A DNA stretch of 10,124 nucleotides from Candidatus Pacearchaeota archaeon CG10_big_fil_rev_8_21_14_0_10_32_14 (GTDB lineage Archaea; Nanobdellota; Nanobdellia; Pacearchaeales; GW2011-AR1): positions 1 to 10,124 of the forward strand of contig PFCY01000042.1 of assembly GCA_002763085.1 (NCBI GenBank), written 5' to 3'. A program made the position numbers and the translations under genes. The notes under the pieces were generated by a model that saw nothing but the letters and a program-made list of their open reading frames with translations, was not told the origin of the DNA and searched no databases. This document shows, in pieces, positions 1-5,566 of this stretch (the stretch's first letter is position 1; the number at the start of each line of letters is the position of its first letter).

Positions 1-82
1 CTTTAAGTTTATACAATCTATATTTACCACAAAATATGCAAGATTTACCTTCAAAAAACTTGCGTGCAACACCTTGTATCAT
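1..82 (-). CDS. N-terminus of unknown protein with a CxxC motif (partial)
   Basis: An open frame begins at the ATG at 80-82 on the minus strand and runs 27 codons off the left edge without a stop. The protein starts MIQGVARKFFEGK and contains CIFCGKY, a CxxC pair of the kind seen in zinc ribbons. A TATA-like element (106-114) ends 23 nt before this ATG, close to the spacing at the other genes here, which is the main reason to believe the start. The gene is divergent from the glycosyltransferase. I do not recognise the family, and one CxxC is not enough to claim zinc binding. Confidence 0.4.
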   Translation of the reverse strand, partial: MIQGVARKFFEGKSCIFCGKYRLYKLK

Positions 83-105
83 TAACACCGTCGTAGTTTA
101 GCTAA

Positions 106-114
106 TTTTTAAGC
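106..114 (-). promoter_or_regulatory. TATA-like box for the left-edge divergent gene
   Basis: Read on the minus strand this is CTTAAAAAT, ending about 23 nt before the ATG at 80-82. The AT-rich block also reads as a weak TATA in the plus direction and could serve the glycosyltransferase, but its distance to any in-frame start of that gene does not fit the leaderless spacing seen elsewhere. Confidence 0.4.
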
Positions 115-118
115 TTTT

Positions 119-988
119 TTGGTGCTAAAATGCACTAATCACCTATTTGTTTATAGTATTTTTATAACGACTTTTATGTTCAGCAGAGTCATCGGATCAT
201 TTATGTATAAGCCGTATGAACAAAGAGATTTTGCAAAAGGAAAGGAAGAACTCATAAAAAATTATGAACCGACTGTAACATTTGTAGTACCTTGTAAAAA
301 CGAAGATAAGTCGATTTATCGAACTATTGCTTCATGTGTCTATGTTGATTATCCCCAGAAAAAGATTGAGATTATTGCTATAAATGACGGAAGTACAGAT
401 AATACTCTTGCTGAGATGAATAGAGCTAAAGAAGATTTTTCTCATTATGATATTAAAATTATAAATTTCAAAGTGAATAAAGGCAAAAGACATGGTATGG
501 AGGTCGGATTTAAACAAGCAACCGGCGAGATTGTTATTCAATTAGATTCAGACAGTTTTCCTCTAAGAGACTCAGTTAGAGAGATCATAAAACCGTTTGT
601 TGATCCTAGAGTTGGTGCGACAGTGGGACATACGGATCCAGATAATTCTGATGTTAACGTCTTGACAAAAATGCAGAATGCATATTATTTCATGTCATTT
701 AGGGCACTCAAAGCAACAGAAAGTAATTTTGACATGGTCTTTTGCTGCAGTGGATGTTTTTCTGCTTATAGAAAAGATTACGTTTTACCCGTTTTAGATA
801 AATGGCTTGAAGAAAAATTTTTAGGAAAGGTAGTTACATTTGGGGATGATAGGGCGTTAACAAATTGGATAATAAGACAAGGCCATAAAACCGTTTATGT
901 TGCTGAAGCTAAAGCCACTACAGTTGTTCCTGAATCGTTAAAAATTTTCTTAAAACAACAAGTTAGATGGAAAAAGGATGGTTCATAA
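119..988 (+). CDS. HAS-like processive GT2 glycosyltransferase, catalytic part (frameshifted)
   Basis: Membrane-embedded family 2 glycosyltransferase of the hyaluronan synthase/NodC/PgaC type. It would polymerise a nucleotide-activated sugar at the membrane and probably export the chain. Motifs in order: YKPYE after a hydrophobic segment (residues 9-21), VVPCKNE (56-62), NDGSTDNT (89-96), the metal-binding DSDS (143-146), CCSGCFSAYR (209-218), GDDRALTN (242-249) and the processive-enzyme motif QQVRW (280-284). The frame then ends at TAA 986-988, while the expected continuation (KKGWFINS and three membrane helices) lies one frame away at 967-1320. Restored, the protein would be about 400 residues, normal for the family. 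The start is uncertain: TTG 119 follows an in-frame stop at 110-112, and the first in-frame ATG (176) would remove most of the first helix. Substrate cannot be read from sequence. It heads an operon with a deacetylase. Confidence 0.85.
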   Translation: MVLKCTNHLFVYSIFITTFMFSRVIGSFMYKPYEQRDFAKGKEELIKNYEPTVTFVVPCKNEDKSIYRTIASCVYVDYPQKKIEIIAINDGSTDNTLAEMNRAKEDFSHYDIKIINFKVNKGKRHGMEVGFKQATGEIVIQLDSDSFPLRDSVREIIKPFVDPRVGATVGHTDPDNSDVNVLTKMQNAYYFMSFRALKATESNFDMVFCCSGCFSAYRKDYVLPVLDKWLEEKFLGKVVTFGDDRALTNWIIRQGHKTVYVAEAKATTVVPESLKIFLKQQVRWKKDGS

Positions 989-1320
989 ATTCAATTAGAA
1001 TTGCTCCGGAGGTTGTAAGACAAGATAAATTTGTTGCTTTCACTTACTTCCTGCCTCTTATTCTATTAACTTTATTAACTCCTATAATCGCATTTAAAGC
1101 ATTGATCATAAATCCGTTTTTCCTCGGAATTTCACCTTTATTTTATTTACTAGGAATTTTCCTCGTTGCTATTCTAATGTTTATGCATTATAATTATTTT
1201 GAGGGCGGGAAATATGGAAAGTATATGATTGCTTGGGCAATTCTAAATTTGACAATTTTATCTTACGTTTTAGTTTATGCGCTTTTTGATTTAAGAAATA
1301 TGGCGTGGGGGACAAGGTAA
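967..1320 (+). CDS. C-terminal membrane domain of the same GT2 glycosyltransferase
   Basis: This is not a separate gene but the displaced C-terminus of the glycosyltransferase. From GWFINS onward (codon 4 of this frame) it continues the sequence that follows the QxxRW motif in hyaluronan-synthase-like enzymes. Three hydrophobic helices can be seen (about residues 22-47, 57-77 and 86-107), and the end, ALFDLRNMAWGTR, matches the usual terminal LRxxxWGTR pattern. The ATG at 967 lies inside the codons for the RW motif and has no promoter or ribosome site of its own. Its stop codon TAA (1318-1320) shares one base with the ATG of the deacetylase, suggesting both are translated from one message. 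Separate translation of this piece would give an anchor without a catalytic site. Confidence 0.8.
   Translation: MEKGWFINSIRIAPEVVRQDKFVAFTYFLPLILLTLLTPIIAFKALIINPFFLGISPLFYLLGIFLVAILMFMHYNYFEGGKYGKYMIAWAILNLTILSYVLVYALFDLRNMAWGTR
970..979 (+). other. Frameshift site in the GT2 gene (A5 run followed by GG)
   Basis: The upstream frame reads TGG AAA AAG GAT and soon stops. The downstream frame reads AAA GGA TGG TTC. Either one extra A in the A5 run (971-975) or a -1 ribosomal slip on AAG (974-976) gives R-W-K-K-G-W-F, the expected family sequence. The 0-frame heptamer is G AAA AAG, a weaker slip site than the A AAA AAG of dnaX, so a one-base deletion or miscalled homopolymer is the simpler reading. 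Confidence 0.75.
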
Positions 1321-2270
1321 TGGAAGAAGAAACAAAAATTAGATTGAAATTTACTATGATTATATTTCTCATTGCGCTAATCTTAATTGTTGGAACAGTG
1401 TATGATAAATATTCTGATGATGTTAATGTATTTAAAAAAGTTGATAGAGTATATTATGACCATCGATATGAAAATCTTAAAGAAAACTACAACTCGAGTA
1501 CATGTAAAGTTCAATATCCTACCAATGAGAGTAAGATAATTATTTTGAGAATGGATGATATATCTGCTTTCCAATATAAAAAATCGTCTAGAGTTTTGGT
1601 TAAAGATATTTTGGATAGAGATATATCTGTAACATTGGGTTTAATTCCTGAAGGGTTAGCAAACGATAAATCTACAATAAAGTGGCTCAATATATTAAAA
1701 AAAGATATTCGTATAGAAATTGCCCAGCATGGATATGATCATAGCTATGAAGAATTTAAAGCATTGGATGAAGAATCAGCTTCTATGAAAATTGAAGAAG
1801 GGAAAAAAATTATTGGTTATTATTTAGGAATTATTCCAGTAACTTTTATTCCACCATATAATGTTAATAGCAAAGATACGGAATTAGCTCTTAAAGAATC
1901 TGGATATAAAATTTTATCGTCTGGATCAGGATCAACTAACTTGACTGATGAAAATTTTGGAGAGATGGGATATACTTCAAGAACTTATATTTATGGTCAA
2001 GACGAATACAGAAATGAAAATTCTGGAAGTGGATTTGTTGATGTTGAAGAAGTCATAAGTGATTGTAAAAATAGTCTTAATTCGCAGAATCTTTGTGTTG
2101 TGATGATACATCCCCAAGATTATTTGAAAAGAGATTCTAATGATAAAATCATGGATGAATTTGATTCTGTGAGATATAATAACTATCTTGAGACTCTTGA
2201 TAAACTTGAAAAGCTACGACAAAACGAAAACGCAGAGTTCAAGAATTTTGATGATTTACTTGTTTGTTAA
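1320..2270 (+). CDS. Membrane-anchored polysaccharide deacetylase-like protein (DUF2334/NodB fold)
   Basis: Predicted extracytoplasmic carbohydrate de-N-acetylase, probably modifying the polymer made by the upstream glycosyltransferase. The 316-residue protein starts at ATG 1320-1322, which overlaps the previous stop as TAATG. An earlier in-frame start at 1305 would sit inside the GT2 gene and is not needed. A single N-terminal helix (about residues 11-27) anchors it outside the cell. Deacetylase signatures are present in order: LRMDD (76-80, paired Asp), QHGYDH (136-141, His137 and His141 as metal ligands), FIPPYN (176-181) and VVMIHPQDY (260-268, with His264). This spacing is typical of DUF2334-type members of the NodB superfamily. 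The N-acetylated substrate is inferred from the family and the neighbour; uronate or other esters cannot be excluded. Confidence 0.85.
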   Translation: MEEETKIRLKFTMIIFLIALILIVGTVYDKYSDDVNVFKKVDRVYYDHRYENLKENYNSSTCKVQYPTNESKIIILRMDDISAFQYKKSSRVLVKDILDRDISVTLGLIPEGLANDKSTIKWLNILKKDIRIEIAQHGYDHSYEEFKALDEESASMKIEEGKKIIGYYLGIIPVTFIPPYNVNSKDTELALKESGYKILSSGSGSTNLTDENFGEMGYTSRTYIYGQDEYRNENSGSGFVDVEEVISDCKNSLNSQNLCVVMIHPQDYLKRDSNDKIMDEFDSVRYNNYLETLDKLEKLRQNENAEFKNFDDLLVC

Positions 2271-2333
2271 GGGTAATTGCTTAGTATAATAATAATTAAT
2301 TCTAGAGTGAATACAATAAATATCTTCGTTAAC

Positions 2334-2342
2334 GTATATAAT
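2334..2342 (+). promoter_or_regulatory. TATA box for the jelly-roll protein gene
   Basis: GTATATAAT is the clearest TATA-like element in the 2271-2385 gap. It predicts transcription starting near 2363-2367, downstream of ATG 2341, so the upstream in-frame ATG is probably not used and ATG 2386 is. This would leave a leader of about 20 nt, unlike the leaderless genes elsewhere in the window. Confidence 0.5.
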
Positions 2343-2385
2343 GAGGTTCATAATTAATTATAAAGGATATGAGCGATTCGTTTTA

Positions 2386-3207
2386 ATGAAAAGAGGAATC
2401 GTTTTAGTGACGGCATTTATATTAGCTATGACTTTACTTGTGATAATATCTGCTAAAGAAGCGACGAATGTTACGTCACCATATTCTTACTCGTTTTCTT
2501 CAAGTGGGATTTTATATGAAGCTGGAAGCGACTCTAAAACAACAAGTCCGTATTGGTGGTTAAACTCTGGAGCTGAATTAATAATAGAGAACGGAAGTGG
2601 AAAAACGATTCAAGGAAATTTAATTTCAAGCGATAAATGGAGATTAATTTATGCAAATTCAAATCCTCTTGACACAGATAAGGGTTATCATCCGCAAAAT
2701 ATTTTTAGACTTTATGGAAGAAGCTTATGGACAAATTATAAACAGACTGCGTATTTTAAAATAAATAAAGATCAATTAAGCTTAAGTCCAAATCGAGATG
2801 GTCATAACGGCTTACTTTTAATGAATAGAATTCAGGACGGCAATAATCTTTATTATTCTGGAATAAGAGTTGACGGACAAGCGATTATAAAGAAAAAGCA
2901 AAACGGAATCTATTATACTCTTGCTTCATCGAAAGTTTACAATGGAACTTATGATAGAACAAAAAATCCTTCACTTCTTCCTAAGAATAAATGGATTGGT
3001 CTGAGAAGTGAAATAAATACTTCCAATGGAATTACAAACATTAAACTCTATATGGATGAAGGAAAAAAAGGGATTTGGAAATTACTTTTGAATGTTAATG
3101 ATACTAAGTCTTCGCAAGGAACTCCCATAACCTCTCGTGGAAGAACTGGAATAAGAACTGATTTTATGGATGTTGAGTTTGATGATTATAGTGTTGTTGG
3201 GAAATGA
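2386..3207 (+). CDS. Secreted concanavalin-like (LamG/lyase-type jelly roll) protein
   Basis: Predicted exported carbohydrate-binding or polysaccharide-cleaving protein of 273 residues. The N-terminus MKRGIVLVTAFILAMTLLVI is a signal peptide or anchor; an extension from ATG 2341 would bury it behind 15 extra residues and is unlikely given the TATA box at 2334-2342. The mature part is rich in beta-strand patterns with Ser/Asn/Gly turns. Recognisable blocks include PYWWLNSGAEL (55-65), GYHPQNIFRLY (100-110), NRDGHNGLLLMNR (136-148), YYSGIRVDGQAIIKKK (156-171) and the terminal GIRTDFMDVEFDDY (255-268), which fits the closing strand of a concanavalin-like sandwich. I recall similar proteins in archaea and candidate-phylum bacteria but cannot name a family. 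Lyase activity is not established. It follows the deacetylase by 115 nt on the same strand and probably acts on the same surface polymer. Confidence 0.75.
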   Translation: MKRGIVLVTAFILAMTLLVIISAKEATNVTSPYSYSFSSSGILYEAGSDSKTTSPYWWLNSGAELIIENGSGKTIQGNLISSDKWRLIYANSNPLDTDKGYHPQNIFRLYGRSLWTNYKQTAYFKINKDQLSLSPNRDGHNGLLLMNRIQDGNNLYYSGIRVDGQAIIKKKQNGIYYTLASSKVYNGTYDRTKNPSLLPKNKWIGLRSEINTSNGITNIKLYMDEGKKGIWKLLLNVNDTKSSQGTPITSRGRTGIRTDFMDVEFDDYSVVGK

Positions 3208-3229
3208 GATGCTTCGCTTCGCGAAGATC
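3208..3229 (+). repeat. Hairpin directly after the jelly-roll gene stop
   Basis: CTTCGC (3212-3217), loop TTC, GCGAAG (3221-3226) is a perfect 6-bp stem. It can be extended by GAT/ATC (3208-3210 with 3227-3229) across one bulged G. It begins right after TGA 3205-3207 and is GC-rich in an AT-rich region. It may protect or end the mRNA. Archaeal termination mainly needs T-runs, and only TTTTG follows, so a terminator role is uncertain. Confidence 0.55.
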
Positions 3230-3312
3230 ATTTTGAAAAATTTGGACGAATTTCACATTGAACGGATATTTGAATTTGCTTCGCTCCAAAGTCGCCCAGT
3301 TATTGGTTGCTC

Positions 3313-3338
3313 ACATATTAGACTTTTTCATAATATGT
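3313..3338 (+). repeat. Inverted repeat with 8-bp arms in the 3208-3405 spacer
   Basis: ACATATTA (3313-3320) and TAATATGT (3331-3338) are perfect inverted copies around the 10-nt loop GACTTTTTCA, which holds a T5 run. It could be an operator-like palindrome or part of an RNA fold. No further function is visible. Confidence 0.5.
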
Positions 3339-3405
3339 TCGCTTGACGAAAATGAGAAGAAAACTATTTTTGAAGAGATAGATTTAAAATTTCTAAGTAA
3401 CTAGA

Positions 3406-3735
3406 TTGTATATAATAAACATAATTGAGCTTTACTTTTTTCTAATATTCTTGTTATGGGCATTATTCGGGATTTCATTGTTATATTCGTGGAGTAAATT
3501 AATTTACTATATCTGTTATAAAGAACCTAAATATTGGAAGAAATTATATCTTAGCAAAAGAAAACCAATAATAGGAAATAAAATCTTATGGAATTTTTAT
3601 TTTGGGAAGCAGGATTTTGATGATCAGATAATTAGAATGTATAAGTTAAAGATAAAGTTATTTCTTTCTGGATTATTATTGACATCCTTTTTGAATATTT
3701 TATCCATGATAATAATTGACGCTATATTATTTTGA
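3406..3735 (+). CDS. Small two-helix membrane protein, unknown family
   Basis: Up to 109 residues starting at TTG 3406. Strong hydrophobic segments lie at residues 6-37 and 82-107, separated by a Lys/Tyr/Trp-rich linker (KEPKYWKKLYLSKRKP, about 39-54), the pattern of a small integral membrane protein with a basic, probably cytoplasmic loop. The start is weak: no ATG lies in the first 70 codons. A TATA-like GATTTAAAAT (3381-3390) would place transcription near this TTG, while TATATAATA (3409-3417) lies inside the frame and would favour TTG 3451. It sits between the polysaccharide genes and the glycosidase. By layout it recalls accessory subunits of polysaccharide synthases such as PgaD, but I see no sequence similarity and do not claim it. 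Confidence 0.5.
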   Translation: MYIINIIELYFFLIFLLWALFGISLLYSWSKLIYYICYKEPKYWKKLYLSKRKPIIGNKILWNFYFGKQDFDDQIIRMYKLKIKLFLSGLLLTSFLNILSMIIIDAILF

Positions 3736-3763
3736 ATATTATTAAATACCAATTAACAAAAAC

Positions 3764-3775
3764 CTTTTTATAATA
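3764..3775 (+). promoter_or_regulatory. TATA box for the glycosidase gene
   Basis: CTTTTTATAATA lies just after an A-rich stretch that could act as a TFB site. Its TTTATAAT core ends 19 nt before ATG 3794, giving a leaderless or nearly leaderless message. Confidence 0.65.
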
Positions 3776-3793
3776 CATTATATATTTTAATTT

Positions 3794-4942
3794 ATGAAAA
3801 AAGAGGAAAAGATTGGACTTGTTGAGCAGGCCTATGTTGAAGCTATTGATGTTTTGAAGCGATGTGCGACGCCTCACGGATTTCATGCAGCTTATCCAGG
3901 TTATGATGCGGTTTGGAGTAGGGACAGTATGATTACTTCTCTTGGAGCTTCGCTTCTTGGAAAAAAGTTTAAAGAATCTTTTAAGAGTTCTATTGTTAAC
4001 CTTGCGGATCATCAAAGTAAAAAGGGACAGATTCCTAACGCGGTAGATATTTTTTCTAAAGAAAGAAAACCGCATGTCGATTATATGTCAATTGATTCTA
4101 GTCTATGGTTTATTATTGGAGAGTATTTGTTTAAGGCTAGGTATAAAGATAATTCACTTATGAGTAAACACGAAAAAAATATTTCAAAAGCTTTTAATTG
4201 GATTAATTATCAAGATTCAGGAGAGGACGGTATGCCTGAACAACAACCTACGTCGGACTGGTTTGACGCTTTTCCTCATCGATATGGACATACAATAAAT
4301 ACGCAAGCGCTTTATTACAAAGCACTTCTTATGGCTGGAAAAGAAAAAGAAGCGGGGATTTTGAAGCATATAGTTAATCATAATGAAGATAAAGGGCTTT
4401 GGAATGGAGAGTTTTATTATTCATGGAGATGGAAAAATCACAACAATTACCAAGAACATTCAGAGTTTTTTGATTCACTTGGAAATTTGATGGCAATTGT
4501 TTACGGACTTGCTGAACATGATCAAGCGGAGAGTATTCTTGAACATATAAAGCGATATAAAATTGCGCAACCATATCCGATTAAAACAATCTATCCGCCA
4601 ATCCATAGATATAGTAAAGAGTGGTATTCTTATTTTTCGGATTGTGAGGCGGGGCAGGCATATCATTATTCGAATGCTGGAATTTGGACTTATATTGGAG
4701 GGTTTTATGTTCTTGCCTTATTAAAACAAAAAAAATTCGAGGAAGCAAGAGAACAGCTTGACAAACTTGCTGAAGCGAATTTGAAAATTCCTTATTTTAC
4801 TGAATGGCTTCATGGAAGGACTGGAAGAGTTGGGGGAGCAAATATAAGACATTCAATGGCTAAAGAAGGAAATCAGGCGTGGAATGCGGGAATGTATATT
4901 TTAGCTTATGAAAGTGTGAAGAGGAAGAGGGTTTTGATTTGA
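3794..4942 (+). CDS. Six-hairpin glycosidase (GH100 / amylo-alpha-1,6-glucosidase-like)
   Basis: Predicted cytosolic (alpha/alpha)6-barrel glycoside hydrolase of 382 residues with no signal peptide or membrane helix. Landmarks: AVWSRDSMITSLGA (39-52), with the W-x-RD motif of debranching enzymes and neutral invertases; DYMSIDSSLW (96-105); SDWFDAFPHRYGHTINTQAL (154-173), where Asp155 fits the general acid; NAGIWTYIGGFYVLAL (294-309); and FTEWLHGRTGRVGG (335-348), where Glu337 is the likely base. The ending NQAWNAGMYILAYE (360-373) closes the barrel as in GH100. Candidate activities are removal of alpha-1,6 branches from storage glucan, or hydrolysis of sucrose or a related glucoside; sequence alone does not decide. 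It is somewhat short for either family, mainly lacking extra N-terminal domains. It has its own promoter, and its last 42 bp overlap the convergent HD-domain gene. Confidence 0.75.
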   Translation: MKKEEKIGLVEQAYVEAIDVLKRCATPHGFHAAYPGYDAVWSRDSMITSLGASLLGKKFKESFKSSIVNLADHQSKKGQIPNAVDIFSKERKPHVDYMSIDSSLWFIIGEYLFKARYKDNSLMSKHEKNISKAFNWINYQDSGEDGMPEQQPTSDWFDAFPHRYGHTINTQALYYKALLMAGKEKEAGILKHIVNHNEDKGLWNGEFYYSWRWKNHNNYQEHSEFFDSLGNLMAIVYGLAEHDQAESILEHIKRYKIAQPYPIKTIYPPIHRYSKEWYSYFSDCEAGQAYHYSNAGIWTYIGGFYVLALLKQKKFEEAREQLDKLAEANLKIPYFTEWLHGRTGRVGGANIRHSMAKEGNQAWNAGMYILAYESVKRKRVLI

Positions 4943-5509
4943 AAAGTCATTATTTCTACTCGCCAAAACATTTTGCGCTAATAAAGAAAACCAATTGTAA
5001 TTAACTGGACTTTTACTTGATGTTTTATTATCACATTTATAGAAGGTTAAGTATAAATCTAAATTATTTCCAAGTCTATCGATAAGTTTTTTTGCTCGCT
5101 CTTCTGCTTTTTGATGATTTCCTTTAAATTCAATGTTTTGCCATGAGTTGTACGCTTCGTCGTGAAGTTCGATAATCTCAAGAATTTGCGGATTTGTTAT
5201 AAATTGTTCAGCGAAACGTCGTGCGATAACGGCGTGATGATTTTCTCTTGAAGGCAGAATAGGCCTAGTTTGTTTGTATTTGAACGTGTCATGGATCATT
5301 GCAATCAGTCTTAGATCTACTCGAGTTTGAGATGAAGAATATTTTTCAACGTTTCTTAAAACATCTCTTATATGATAAATTACTTTTCCTTCGTCATGAC
5401 CAGAACGCGGAACTCCCCAATAACAACCTTTTATGAAATCTTCATTACGGGATATTTCGTATTCGAGGGGATTTTCTGGTTTTATTATGTTTTCTATTGA
5501 AATTAACAT
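4901..5509 (-). CDS. HD-domain metal-dependent phosphohydrolase-like protein
   Basis: Soluble 202-residue protein with an HD-superfamily pattern: His38 or His46 in the first helix (GHDEGKVIYHIRDV, 37-50), the central His73-Asp74 pair (MIHDTFKYK, 71-79), histidines 91-92 (NHHAVIARRFAE), His116-Asp117 (IELHDEAYNSW) and a late Asp160 (FYKCDNKT). These would bind one or two metals for hydrolysis of a phosphate ester, for example a nucleotide. The extra His residues suggest a binuclear centre, but the substrate is unknown. The ATG at 5507-5509 has a TATA box 21 nt upstream, so the start is well supported. The C-terminal 13 residues are encoded in the overlap with the glycosidase gene. It is downstream of purD but has its own promoter. 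Confidence 0.7.
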   Translation of the reverse strand: MLISIENIIKPENPLEYEISRNEDFIKGCYWGVPRSGHDEGKVIYHIRDVLRNVEKYSSSQTRVDLRLIAMIHDTFKYKQTRPILPSRENHHAVIARRFAEQFITNPQILEIIELHDEAYNSWQNIEFKGNHQKAEERAKKLIDRLGNNLDLYLTFYKCDNKTSSKSPVNYNWFSLLAQNVLASRNNDFSNQNPLPLHTFIS

Positions 5510-5528
5510 GTGATAATAGAATAGAGGT

Positions 5529-5538
5529 TTTTATTAAA
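5529..5538 (-). promoter_or_regulatory. TATA box for the HD-domain gene
   Basis: On the minus strand the core TTTAATAA ends 21 nt before the ATG at 5507-5509, a spacing shared by four other promoters in the window. It lies in the 57-bp gap after purD. Confidence 0.6.
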
Positions 5539-5566
5539 GATACGTGTGATTTATGTAAAATAAATA

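Noticed and set aside
332..541. Minus-strand 69-codon frame opposite GT2, and similar frames at 1181-1372, 1383-1574, 3722-4075, 4374-4574, 4475-4666 and 5667-5861
   Set aside because: They lie opposite or out of frame within well-supported genes, have no promoter pattern and show no family motifs.
1305..1319. Deacetylase starting at 1305
   Set aside because: The TAATG overlap at 1318-1322 gives a natural coupled start, and the five extra residues add nothing recognisable.
967..1320. Independent small membrane protein starting at ATG 967
   Set aside because: The ATG falls within the QxxRW codons of GT2 and the product matches the GT2 C-terminus exactly from GWFINS onward, so it is the displaced half of that gene.
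2341..2385. Jelly-roll protein starting at ATG 2341
   Set aside because: The ATG overlaps the TATA box and lies before the predicted transcription start, and it would put 15 residues in front of a good signal peptide.
3209..3346. 45-codon ORF starting just after the jelly-roll gene stop
   Set aside because: It runs through both hairpins, has no promoter at leaderless distance, and its sequence shows no domain-like pattern. Chance is the better explanation.
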